NCBI RefSeq assembly: GCF_963082655.1
Contig: NC_081555.1
Span: 150,945,005-151,009,004 of the forward strand
Direction of reading: 5' to 3'
DNA from: Stomoxys calcitrans
Taxonomy: Eukaryota; Arthropoda; Insecta; Diptera; Muscidae
DNA: 64,000 nt
The notes under the pieces were generated by a model. The model was given only the letters and a program-made list of their open reading frames with translations. It did no database searches and was not told the DNA's origin. Of this stretch, positions 46,383 to 57,840 are shown in pieces. Each line of letters opens with the position of its first letter. Position 1 is the first letter of the stretch. Made by a program: the position numbers and the translations under genes.

Positions 46383-47003
46383 CTTTTTATACGCATCACC
46401 GATGGATGCGGGTATAGTCATTTCAACGACGAAATATCCATTTCCGACTCTATAAAGTACATATATTCTTGATCAGCGTAAAAATCTAAAACGATCTAGC
46501 CATGTCCGTTCGTCTGTTGAAATCACGCTTCAGTCTTCAAAAATAGAGGTAATGAGCTGAAACTTGGCACAGGTTCTTTTTTGGTCCATAAGCAGGTTAA
46601 GTCCGAAGATGGGCTATATCGGACTATATCTTGATATAGCCCCCATATAGACCGATCCGCCGATTTATGTTGAGTTAGGCCCTTCGACTTTCTTCATCAA
46701 TTTGGCCCAGATCGGTCCAGATTTGGATATAGCTGTCATATAGAACGATCCGCCGATTTAGCCACATTTATTATCCGATTTTGCTGAAATTTGGGACAGT
46801 GAATTGTATTAGGCCCTTAAACATTCTTCTGCAATTTGGCCCAGATCGGTCCAGATTTGGATATAGCTGCCATATAGACCGATCTCTCGATTTAAGGCTT
46901 TGGAAATATAAAAGGCGCATTTATTGTCCGATGTCGCCGAAATTTGGGACAGTGGGTTAAGTTGAGCCCATCGACGTACTTCTACAATATGGCACAGATC
47001 GAT
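46383..47003 (-). mobile_element. family A element, outer-end part
   Basis: TTTTTATACGCATCACCGATG, the subterminal block (ATTCTTGATCAGCGTAAAAA), and about three units, stopping at CAGATCGATCG without the hairpin end. Confidence 0.85.
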
Positions 47004-48079
47004 CGAATAATGTCTTATTACATTATGTATAAGAAATATAGTTGTAAGGTCAACATGGTGTATTATAAGTGTATATCAACACACTATCCCTTTGAACATA
47101 CCTTCAAACTTTATCTCTTGCTTTTTTTAAAGTGTGTTAGATTTTTGTTACACTGTGTAGTATAGTGGTATAGATTTTGTTTTTCAGATCCTATCTGCTG
47201 TCATAAACCATACTACGCCCAATTAATTCATTCGATAGATTGTGTTATGGAAATTCAAAATAGGTCACTCCTCAATCAATAAATAAATGCATTGCAGTTT
47301 TATTACAATCACCGTTGCCATAAAAATAGCGTGGGATGTTGCAATTTTTTGCTTTTCGCATAAAAAGTTATCACACATAGGAGTTGTGGGCAACTTCTCT
47401 TGCAAAATGCAAATTCCGCAAAATTAATGTAATGGAGTTTGAACGTTCCAATGTCTGGTCATTTTGACATAAAAATGACTTGACAAAAGCAAATTGTAAA
47501 CAAAAAAGATAAAATACATAGATTTTTTTTGTTATGGTTAAAGGCGTTTTTGTTACTACAACCAGAACATTATATGCTCAACTAACTTTATTACACCGAA
47601 TTACTGAATTACCATATTTTTTTGGTTTCCTTTGTGTTTTGCCCAAAGTGTGAGTCAACCAACTTTAAGCATACTTTCAATTCTTTATACCCCGAAGTCT
47701 TAGGAGAAAAATGATACGTCATTAAAGCTCACATTCAAATCTATTATCCGACATTCTTTTACACAGACACTCTGCTAGCTTAAAACCTTGAATCTATTTT
47801 TGGGCCTATGAAAAGTGTAACGCTTTAATGAATATATTTTTATTGTAATTACTCTTTGAATTTGTTCTTTTGTACAACTTTTGCTTTGGATCCGCTTGAT
47901 TGCATTTAAAGTTCGTGATTCATGACAGTGGGTAGTGATGTGATAATTAAATCAAATTTTGAAATTATGACACAAGAAAAATTTTAATTCTCCAGCTACT
48001 GCTTCTAGGTACACAGGAAAAAATATATCTCGATTTTATAACGCAAATAATTGTTTGACCTAACCTAAACTAACCTACC
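47004..48079. other. intron stretch without genes
   Basis: AT-rich, repeat-poor. Nothing recognised apart from short domain-free frames. Confidence 0.35.
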
Positions 48080-49025
48080 TACCACCATAGAATAGGGGCA
48101 TGCAAATCTAGTCATTCCATTTGTAACACTTTTAAATAATGATTTGAGACCCTGTTAGGTATATACATATATTTATTCCTGACTGTTTTGATATTCTGCG
48201 TCGATCTACCATGGCCGTCCGTCTGTTTGTCAAAATCACAAAGTTTTGGAACATGAAGCTGTTCGCACGAAATACTTCTTCTTGCGCAGATACTTCTTTT
48301 GTGGGTCGTTGGGGAACAATACTCAAATTTGTATTATATATTCAAAATATGAGTTGGAATCAATGAATTGTGGCATTTACTTTTTGAAAACAATTCTATG
48401 TAAGTGTTGCCCAGTTCCAATATCCAGTTGTAAGGTCCATTTCGCAATATCTGCTGGGTCGTCTTTAAATGATGATGCCACAACCCATAAACCATACAAA
48501 ACTCTCCTTTTTTGGGGATGCATCGGTAACTCTTATACGCCATGTGGCTGTTTTACAACTACAGTTTTGCTCGTTTACTTATCGATTTAGCCAGCAATGA
48601 GCTTAATCCCTGAACAAAATTCTATTGTGACGAACATAAAACAAGTTAGAAATCCTTGCTCGCCCTGACATTCTATGCCGATCTAGCAGTCCACTTGTCC
48701 AATCTTCCGGGGAAATCACGATTGTAGTTGGACGAGTAAAGATATCCGCTCGAAATGTAATGCAGATACTTATTAATGTAGGTCGTTGGAGAGTGCAAAT
48801 GGCTATATCGGCACAGATTTGGATATAGCTCCCATTTATTATTATTATGTTTGTAGTGTTTTTCATGACTTCCAACATCTGTGGTAAGTATGAACCAAAT
48901 TGGTTAAAAACCTGATAGCGTCTCCATATACACCGATCTCCCGATTTGAGATCTGGAGCCCCTAGAATATGTTATTTTTTCATATAGCTGAAATTATTCA
49001 TATAGTGTTTTGTTGTTAGGGAATT
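48080..49025 (-). mobile_element. family B element, old and scrambled
   Basis: The outer-end block is at 48082-48320 (ACCACCATAGAATAGGGGC, CGTCCGTCTGTTTGTC). A second subterminal block is at 48655-48800 (TCTATGCCGATCTAGCAGTCC), with unit fragments to 49025. The tract 48330-48600 between them matches nothing else. Confidence 0.6.
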
Positions 49026-49498
49026 GCCTAGCCACCTATCAAAATTTTGTCCACTATAGCCGTTGTGCCGGAAGCCCAGGCACGCGGCCATATGGGCTAT
49101 CGCACAGTGTCCGGAATAACTGCATTAGCAATTCCCTCCTCTTCTTCCGGTCAACAGCGGGCCAGAGTGTCCTGCCCATCCATCCATAGGCTCCCACTCT
49201 GCCCCCAACTCCGCACTGGACATCTCCTCTGCTATGTACAGTAGATGGAGAAAAGGCAAGTGTGCAACCTGTGCCAGCCACAGGTCTGCTTGCAGTGGAG
49301 GATCCCATTTTGGCATATTTGTCAGCCATCTCATTTCTTATAACACCAATGCGCCCGGGAATACAGGCCAACACAGTATCATGAGCCCATTCAGGGCTCC
49401 CTAATACTCCGCCATGCTTTTTGACCTCATTTCGAATTCAAATCCCTGAATTCGAGGATGAATTTAAGGCCTCTGGCTCCCGAATCTCCCCTGGGGCC

Positions 49499-49606
49499 AG
49501 GCCTCTGCTTGAAAGATACAGGCACAGGCCTCTGCCTGAAAGACAGAGGCACAGGCCTCTGCCTGAAAGACAGAGGCACATGCCTCTACCTGAAAGACCA
49601 TGTACT
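49499..49606. repeat. 27-bp minisatellite in the RNase H QAE motif
   Basis: Four units start at 49499, 49526, 49553 and 49580 (AGGCCTCTGCCTGAAAGAC core). On the minus strand 27 bp equals nine codons, so VFQAEACAS repeats in frame across the catalytic Glu. Confidence 0.9.
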
Positions 49607-50045
49607 CTTCCGGCAGTCTAACGGACGAGTAAACCCCCTGTCCCCTCCTTGACTCTATCCTGGAGCCGTCAGTGAAGACCGAGGTCTTATCCAACGCAAA
49701 AACACAACATCCGCCTCCCAATCCATCCTTCCGGGAAAGCGAATCAGAAATAACCTTTTCCGAATCGGTCTCGGCGACAGGTAGTCTGAGACGCTCCACA
49801 GGCTACCTTCTACAGGACTCTGCCTGAAAGACCATGTACTCGTTCGGCAGTCTAACGGACATACCAATGTCGAGTGTCTCCAAGTAAACCCCCTGTCCCG
49901 TCCTTGACTTTATCCTGGAGACGTCTGTGAAGACCGAGGTCTCATCCAACGCAAACACAACATCCTCCTACCAATCCTCCCTTCCGGTAAAGAGAATCTA
50001 GAATAACCTTCTCCGATTCGATCCCGGCGACAGGTAGTCTGAGAC
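49585..50045. repeat. 234-bp tandem duplication within N2
   Basis: ACCATGTACTC begins at 49597 and 49831. The following text (GGCAGTCTAACGGAC, AACCCCCTGTCCC, GGTAGTCTGAGAC) is repeated in order. The second copy has 24 extra bases near 49861-49885 and other small differences. Confidence 0.85.
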
Positions 50046-50251
50046 CCTTCTCAGCCTACCTCCTTCATAAATGGCCTCCAGAATAAGGTTGTGGCCGTAT
50101 CCGCCTTCTCTATGTATGCCAAGCTCCCTCTGCCTAAGCGCTACCTTAATTGCATAGCCCCTGTAAATTCAACCTCTCCTCCAGACCCGCCTGAGGAGTT
50201 GATCTTAACGTCTCCGTAATCCCCACGCAGGGATTACGGAGACGTAATGTC

Positions 50252-50637
50252 GGGAGTCAAGAGATAATCCTTCCTACCAAATTTCAACAGAATCGGTTAA
50301 CAAATTACCATTTTATTGTATTATTACAGCAAATCCGACAAACATATATATGGGAGCTATATCCAAATTTGATCCGATTTTTTCCAATTTAAATAGGTTT
50401 TGTCTCTAGGCCGAAGAACATGCCTGTACCAAATTTTAAGACGATCGGAAAAATGTAGTTTGTACACAAATTAGCATGGACAGACGGACATAGCTAAATA
50501 GAATTCGAAATTGAATCTGAGTCGATTGGTATGCTTATCAATGGGTCTATCTCTCTTCCTTTTGGGTGTTACAAAGAAAAGCACTAGGGTATAATACCCC
50601 ATTCCACAATATTGGTGTACGGTATAGAAAGTTAATG
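50252..50637 (+). mobile_element. family E outer-end fragment
   Basis: ATATATATGGGAGCTATATCC, then ATCTGAGTCGATTGGTATGC and GGTGTACGGTATAGAAAG. Inverted match to the E ends at 23191 and 57553. Confidence 0.7.
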
Positions 50638-51285
50638 GGGAGGAATTTTATATATGTTTGGATAAGAATTGTGCCTTCCAGAGGCTCAAGGAGGACAATC
50701 CGGAGATCGGTTTATATGGAAGCTATATAAGGTTTTGGGCCGTATTTGGTACGTCTATTGGAGGTCATATTCAAAGTCATCGTGCAAAATTTTAGCCAAA
50801 TCAAATAAGAATTTCCCCTTTTAGAGTCTATTCTAGAATATTCAGAAGATCGGTTCATATGGGAGCTATGTCAGGTTTTTGACCACTTCCGACCATATTG
50901 GTTATATCTGTTTAAGGTCATAAGAAAAGCAATCGATTAAAATTTCAGCCAAATTTGAAGAATTGCGATCTCTAAAGGCTCCAGAAGTATAATCTGGAGA
51001 TCAGTTATGGGAGCTATATCTGAACTTGGACCGATTTGGCCCATTTACTTTTCCAACCGACATACTTTATTAAGAAGTATTTTTTGAAATATTTCAGGCA
51101 CCTTCTTTTGTATTTGTCAGTCAACTGGCTTTACTGCTTCCAATGTTAGCGTGCTTTCAACAGACGCACGGACATGGCTAGATGAACTAAAAATGTCATA
51201 ACGATCAAGAATAAATATTCTTTATGAGGTTTTAGATGAATATTTCAAGGTTTTACAAACGGAATGGCGAAATTGGTAAACCCCT
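50638..51285 (+). mobile_element. family B element, outer-end half
   Basis: Four diverged units (AGATCGGTTTATATGGAAGC), the block GACGCACGGACATGGC, and an eroded end GCGAAATTGGTAAACCCC that abuts the next B element head to tail. Confidence 0.75.
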
Positions 51286-52880
51286 AAGTAAAAGCATGTT
51301 AAGTTCGGTAGGGCCGAATCTTATATACCCTCCACAAAGATCGCATTTGTAGAGTTCTTTTCCCGGAATCTCTTTTTAGGCAAACAAATGATAAACGAAA
51401 AAAAAAAAGATTTAATATTGATGTTTTATCAAGGTACGGTCCGATTCGGACCATAATTGAATTGAATATTGGAGACTAGTAGAAGTCATTGTGTAAAATT
51501 TCCGCAAATTCGAGTAAGAATTGCGCTCTTTAGGGGCTCAAGTAGTAAAATAGCGAGATCGGTTTATATGGAAGATGTAGCAGGCTATAGACCGATTCGG
51601 ACCATATTTGACACGTATTTTGAAGGTCATGGAAAAAGCCGTTGTGTAAAATGCCAAATCGGATAATAATTACGCCCTCTGGAGGCTCAAGAAGTCAAGA
51701 TCCCAGATCGATTTATATGGCAGCTACATCAGGTTATGGATCGATTGCAACCATATTTGACACTAATGTCAGAAGTCATAACAAAATAGCTCATGCAAAA
51801 TTTCAGCCAAATCGGATGAGAACTGCGCCCTCTAGTGGTTCAAGAAGTCAAGACCCCAGATAGGTTTATATGACAGCTATATAAGGTTATTAAACGATTT
51901 CAACCATACTCAGCACAGTTGTTGGAAGCCATAAGAAAACACGTCGTGCAAAATTTCAGCCAAATCGGATACGAATTGTGCCCTCTATTGGGTCAAGAAG
52001 TCAAGATCCAAGATCGGTTTATATGGCAGCTTTACCAAAACATGGAGCGATATAGCCCACTTACAATCCCAACCGACCTACTCTAATAAGAAGCATTTGT
52101 GAAAAATTTTAAGCGGTTAGCTTTACTCCTTCGAAAGTTTGCTTGCTTTCGACAGACAGGCGGACGGATATGGTTTGATCGACTTTAAATGTCACGACGA
52201 TCTAGAATATATATACTTTATGGGGTCTTAGACGAATATTTCGACCGGCCGTTAAAAGCCAAAAAGAAAAAGATGGTAGTACACCCTGAGTACGGGGAAC
52301 TTAGAAAAACAGCTTTCAATGTTGTAGTTTCTCAATGGAAGACAAAAAGCTCGTCTCCAAAACAAAATCCACCACATGTGTGGAGGTTATGTTGACGTCG
52401 GCAGGCGGAGCTTGCTACGTTGACTAGGAAATAAAATGAAAGCAAAAGCCATACGGGGGTGTTGGAGTTTGTTTTAAGAGATATTGCTCAGTGAAAAAGC
52501 TTACAGCGAACAGTCTGGTAGTAGTAGCTGAGATTTCACATAGGATTTGTGATTATGATCTCTACTATACGTACTACGAACAACAGGCTGTGAACTGTAG
52601 GCGGTCAGACGGACGGACATAGTTCACGATGGTGCCCATGAGATAATGAAACCCAATTATCGAAACGCTTCCACCAGTGGGGTGACATGTGTCCTGCCTT
52701 GTGTGAGGAACTGGCAATTTATTTTCTTCAAGACTCAATTATCAATCTCTCCTTTGGATGTTGCATTCGCTTGGTCATTAAGCTCGACTTGAAAGACAAT
52801 GAACAAAAATATTTCGACGTATTACAAACAGAATAACGAAATTAGTATACCCCCCATCCTATGGTGGAGGGTATAAAAAT
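51286..52880 (+). mobile_element. family B element carrying an internal insertion
   Basis: AGTAAAAGCATGTTAAGTTCGG with a damaged hairpin, five units, the subterminal block to GACGAATATTTCGAC (52245), a foreign insert, and resumption at 52808 to CTATGGTGGAGGGTATAAAAA. Confidence 0.88.
52246..52807. mobile_element. unidentified 562-bp insertion with 11-bp flanking repeat
   Basis: AATATTTCGAC stands at 52235-52245 and again at 52808-52818. B sequence is continuous if the interval is removed. The insert is not A, B, D, E, SINE or MITE. A frame running from B sequence into the insert, up to 52395, contains KAKKKKMVVHPEYGELRKTA but no domain I know. A direct duplication of this length suggests a LINE-type or retroposed insertion. 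There are no inverted ends and no long poly-A. Confidence 0.6.
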
Positions 52881-52924
52881 ATTCAATATGGGTTATGTTC
52901 TGCTAGGTCTAACTTAGAGAATTT

Positions 52925-53713
52925 TTTTATACCCACCACTTATCTATTAATTTGTAGATCAACTGCGAGTATAAATCGATCTAGCCATGTCCATCCGTAG
53001 CTTTGCCCGCCCATCTGTAAAAGTTACGACGGCGGTAGAATGTGTAAAGCAAGCCCCTTGACATTTTTCACAGATACTTCTTATTGATGTAGATCTTTGG
53101 GAATTTCAAATGGCCAATTTCGCTTCAGTTTTGGATATTATCTCCCACCACAATGTGGTCTTTCGATTTTACTTCTCGGGCTCCTTGAAGATGCAATTGG
53201 GATCCGATGGAGTTGAAGCTTTGCAACTAATGTTCTGTTATGTTTTTTAAGAACCGTGCAAAGTTTAATTCAAATCGGTATTTAATCTGGCATAACCTCC
53301 AAATAAAAAATTATAAGAATTACTCTGAGAAATAAAAGAATTATAAAGAACGGAATCATAACGCTGACGACCCACGCAATGAAAACAGGACCATGATATG
53401 CGGATCTGCAAGATACACCTCGAATCTTGGGGGTCAGACACTATATAAGTAGCGAAGAAGATTGAAACACTGGAAAAGCTATTCTACGTTCGCCTAATGG
53501 GACAAATGCTCTGTAATAACCAAAAGTTCAATAAGCCTCCATATAAACCGATCTTCGGATTTGACTTGTTGAACTCACCGAACTGTATATTCCAGATTGA
53601 TCTATAACCTGATATAGCTCCCATATAAACCGATCTGCCGATTAGCTTATCTCTCCATGGCAGTGGGTTACCAAGATTCGGCCCGACTGAACTTGACACA
53701 TTTTTACCTGTTT
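52925..53713 (-). mobile_element. family B element, degenerate
   Basis: TTTTTTTATACCCACCACTTA at the left and hairpin region GATTCGGCCCGACTGAACTTG plus CATTTTTACCTGTTTT at the right. The middle is short and diverged, with 53330-53500 unrecognised. Confidence 0.75.
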
Positions 53714-55266
53714 TATTTGATCAAGGCTGGTTTTGTATTTTTATATTTTTCGAAGACATTTTTCGATTAATTTCCATATACTGATTTGGATTTCGGATAA
53801 AAATTGTCAAGTATTATGTAAAAATTTTCTCAGTGTATCGATGTAATAAATTAATAGGTGTCATAGCTGTTAATCCCAAATACCGTAGTAAAATTTTGCA
53901 TTGTAAAAATGTTTCTTTTTAATTGAACAAATCAATCAAATGTTTTGCAAAGTGAGTAGGCGTTTTATTTTCAAACGCGAGTGAAAAAAGGTCAGGGTTG
54001 TGATATTATTGACCCTGCCTCTTGCAGAAAACATTATAACAGATTGGCCTATTAAATGTTAGTCCCTTTCAATTTATCAAATATTTCTTGTGTTTTGATT
54101 AAATTTGTTACTGAGGGTGTTGCTCACAAACGCCATTGTGGGCGATTTGGCTTTACCCTATTTCTTTTGCCTTCACTTCCCTGTTTGGTTGGCCACAAAA
54201 AATGCCAAAAACGAAACTAGAGTGAACGCACAATGCTGAAAGGTAATTTTATTTTCAATACCTTGCTTTTTCAACCGAAATAATAATAACAACAAATCGT
54301 TTAAATTATTATTTATCCAAAAAAAATAAATGAAAGGTTGGTTTCTTGAAAAAAAGCACTAAAATATTCAATGACAGGTAAATTTTGAGTTTTCAATATA
54401 TTTGCTACAAAATTAAAAGGGCAACATTCGGCTATGAATATGTTGTTGTAAATATTTTTTTATTTTAATGATATGACTTTATTTAGCAACATTTAATATG
54501 GCTTGCTTTTGATTCGTGTCATTATTGATTTGTGTGAATCGAAAGACTTAAGACACAAACATTGCTCTTATTGTTCACAATAGTTACATCAAATATTGAA
54601 AGGCTTCATTGCTCATACGTTTTATGGTTTTAAAAACAAAAGTAAAAGGTATTTACAACCAAATACATGACCTAGAAGATATCATTTTTTTTGGCCAAAG
54701 CACGTATTTAACCAAAGGAAATAATAAAGGTAAAAAGGTGAGCCTCAGTCATGTGTGGAAAAATATAAATTTCATAACACTTGATGCATTCAATCGATTT
54801 CATTGGGTAGCCTTGTAACCTTGCCCAAAATATTTTTATAATTCTAATAAAATAACTAAATAAATGTACATATATTGATTACACGATTTAGTTTAAACAT
54901 GAACTTTTAGTGAAGGATTGTAGCATATTTCGATTATCTTGTGAAACCTTGATTAAAAAAAAAATTAGTACTACCGATATAATTTATCTAGCTGATTAGC
55001 AACAAAGAAGCTATTTTTCAATTGCGGTCAACATCATATATAACCATAAAGTTAAATGACTTCATTTATTATATAGCAATTGCTATGCAAAAAAATTAAT
55101 TATGCGTTTAAAACCATCAAATGCGGTTCATAGAAAAATCAGAAACATCATAAACTTAGCTTTAAGTGTACATACATAGGTCCAAGTTTGGAAATTATGA
55201 TATACCAAATGCTTGTAACTCATACTGGTAAAGAGATATAATTAATCCAATCCATTAGGTATAATA
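53714..55266. other. repeat-poor intron stretch
   Basis: AT-rich, no gene. It holds the second copy of the 21-base sequence shared with 37714-37734, at 54540-54560. Candidate for intronic control DNA, with no recognised motif. Confidence 0.4.
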
Positions 55267-55502
55267 TTGGATTGCCCAAAAAGTAATTGCGGATTTTTTA
55301 AAAGAAAGTAAATGCATTTATAATAAAACTTAGAATGAACTTTAATCAAATAACTTTTTTTACACTTTTTTTCTAAAGCAAGCTAAAAGTAATAGCAGAT
55401 AACTGACAGAAGAAAGAATGCAATTACAGAGTCACAAGGTGTGAAAAAATTTGTCAACGCCGACTATATGAAAAATCCGCAATTACTTTTTGGGCAACCC
55501 AA
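55267..55502 (+). mobile_element. mariner-type MITE, copy 3
   Basis: TTGGATTGCCCAAAAAGTAA at the left and its inverse with one mismatch at the right; TA precedes the element. About 236 bp, same orientation as copy 2, no coding. Confidence 0.92.
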
Positions 55503-55745
55503 TTACAATTGGCAATTCAAAAAAATGTTGTTCAGAAAAATATTAACATAATTTTTTTATTCTAAAAAAATTAATTCTATCATTTCATTTTCTTTTCAGG
55601 TATGTAATGAAAGTATAATTCAGAAGTCACTTGTAAGTAATTTATGTAATGTTTAAAATAAGACAAAAGCTTTTATATAGTCATCGAAAGTTTGAAAAAC
55701 CTCAGCAGGACTATAAATGAAGCGAACTACACTCGTCTTATGTAT

Positions 55746-57415
55746 AAAAAGTAAAAAGGCGTTAAGTTCGGCCGGGCCGAACTTCGGATACCCACCAACT
55801 CGGGTATATATGTAAACCACCTTTCGTCAAAATCCGGTGAAAAATGCATACCTTATGCCCCATAGCAGTAATATGGAAATATGTTCCGTTTTGGACCAAA
55901 AACTAATATGTACAAGTCACTGCACAATTGTGTGCAACAAAACATTGGCCTTTTTAGTAGCTATATCCAAAAATAAACCGATCTGAACTATATACGACAC
56001 GGATGTCGAAACCGCCTAACATAGGTCACTGTGTCAAATTTCAGTGAAATCGGATTATAAATGCGCCTTTTATGGGGCTATGAATTTAAAGCGAGATATC
56101 GGTCTATATATCCAAATCTGGACCGATTTGATCCAAGTTTCAAAAAAATGTCGAAAAGCCTAACACAACTCACTGTCTCAAAGTTCGGCGAAATCAGACA
56201 ATAAATGCCTTTTATGGCCCCAAAACCTTAAATCGAGAGATTGGTCTATATGGCAGCTATATCCAAATCTGGACCTATCTGAGCCAAATTAAAGAAGAAT
56301 ATCGAAGAGCCTAACACAACTCACTGCCACGAATTTCGGCGACATCGGACAATAAATACGCTTTTTATGTGCCCAAAACCTTAAATCAAGAGATTGATCG
56401 AGCTATATTCAAATCTCGACCGATCTGAGTGAAATTGAAGAAGGATGTCGAAGAGCCTAACACAACGCACTGTCCCAAATTAAGGCGACATCGGACAATA
56501 AATGCGCCTTTATGGGCCCAAACCCTTAAATCGGGAGATCGGCCTATATGGCAGCTATATTCAAATCTGGACCGATCTGGGCCGAATTGAAGAAGAATGT
56601 CGAAGAGCCTAACACAACTCACTATCCCAAATTTCGGCGACGTCGAACAATAAATTCGCTTTTTATGGGCCCAAAATCTTAAATCGAGAAATCGGTCTGT
56701 ATGGCAGCTATATGCAAATCTTGATCGATCTAGCCCTATCGATCTAGCTAGAAGGATGTCAAAGGGGCTAACACAACTGTCCCCAATTTCGGCAAAATCG
56801 GATAATAAATGTAGCTTTTATGGGCGGATCGGTCTAATTGGCAGCTATATCCAAAACTGGGCCGATATAGGCCAAATTGGAGAAGGATGTCGAAGGTCCT
56901 TACACAACTCACTGTCCCAAATTTCAGCGAAATCGGATAATAAATGTAGCTTTTATGTGTGGATCGGTCTATATGGCAGCTACATCCAAATCTGCATCGA
57001 TCTGAGCTAAATTGACGAAGGAGGTCGAAGGGCCTAACACAACTCACTGTCCCAAATTTCAGCAAGATCGGCAAAAAAATGTGGCTTTTATGGGCCTAAG
57101 ACCATAAATAGAAGGATCGGTCTATATGGGGGGATATAGTCCAATATAGCCCATCTTCGAACTTAACCTGCTAATGGACAAAAGGATCTGTGTAAAGTTT
57201 CAGGATCTGTGTAAAGTTTCAGCTCAATATGTCTATTTTTAAAGACTGTAGCTTGATTTCAACAGACAGACGGACGGACATGGCGAGATGGTCTTAGATT
57301 TTTGCGCTGATCAAGAATGTATATACCTCAAAGGGTCGGAAATGGATATTTCCACTTGTTGCAAACGGAACGACAAAATGAATATATCCTCTTCCTTCGG
57401 TGGTGGATATAAAAA
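55746..57415 (+). mobile_element. family A element, full length, longest array
   Basis: AAAAAGTAAAAAGGCGTTAAG with a perfect hairpin TTCGGCCGGGCCGAA, about eight to nine units, some internally deleted, the GACAGACGGACGGACATGG block, then GGTGGTGGATATAAAAA. At 1670 bp it is the longest A copy here. Confidence 0.92.
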
Positions 57416-57550
57416 TGGGGTATCCAAATGTCAGAAGGGACATCTAGAGGGACCGCCCCACCCTACAACCTACCAAATATATAATTAGACCAATCACGGC
57501 AATATGGGACTCAAATAAAAGGCAGTTTAAGTGGTTTTGGAAGATGGAGC
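57416..57550 (-). repeat. family D fragment
   Basis: GGGGTATCCAAATGTCAGAAG, AGAGGGACCGCCCCACCC and CAATATGGGACTCAAATAAA match D in reverse. It directly follows the A element, which may have inserted into it. Confidence 0.65.
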
Positions 57551-57840
57551 ATTTTTATACCCTATACAACTACTGTGGTGTGGGATATTATAACTTAGTG
57601 CATTTGTTTGTAACACCCAGAAGCAAGAGAGCTAGACCCATTGATAAGTATGGCGATCGACTCAGAATCATTTTCTGATTCGTCTGACTGTTTGTCTGTC
57701 CGTCCGTCCATCCATCTGTCTCTCCTTGTTAACTAGTGTACAAAGTGCAGATCGCAATTTTCGCCCAATCGTCTTCAAATTTGGTGCATCGATTGGTTTG
57801 GGGTGTCTTTTCTAGAGCTTGACATGTTATGACTATATTG
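57551..57840 (-). mobile_element. family E outer-end fragment
   Basis: TTTTTATACCCTATACAACTA, CTGTGGTGTGGGATATT, then TTGTCTGTCCGTCCGTCC and AATTTTCGCCCAATCGTC. It shows that E shares the TTTTTATACCC outer end of A and B. Confidence 0.75.

Larger units (their letters stand above)
49026..50245 (-). mobile_element. N2 non-LTR retrotransposon fragment (RNase H)
   Basis: Minus strand: FTDGSRIE with the first RNase H Asp and then GQGVYSS (frame 49464-49799), a QAE region expanded into a repeat, then IPGRIGVIRNEMADKYAKM (frame 49054-49374), where the usual His is Arg and the last Asp is kept. LWPAVDRKKRRELL follows, as in LOA/jockey-like elements after RNase H. It is degenerate, internally duplicated, and distinct from N1. 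Confidence 0.8.
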
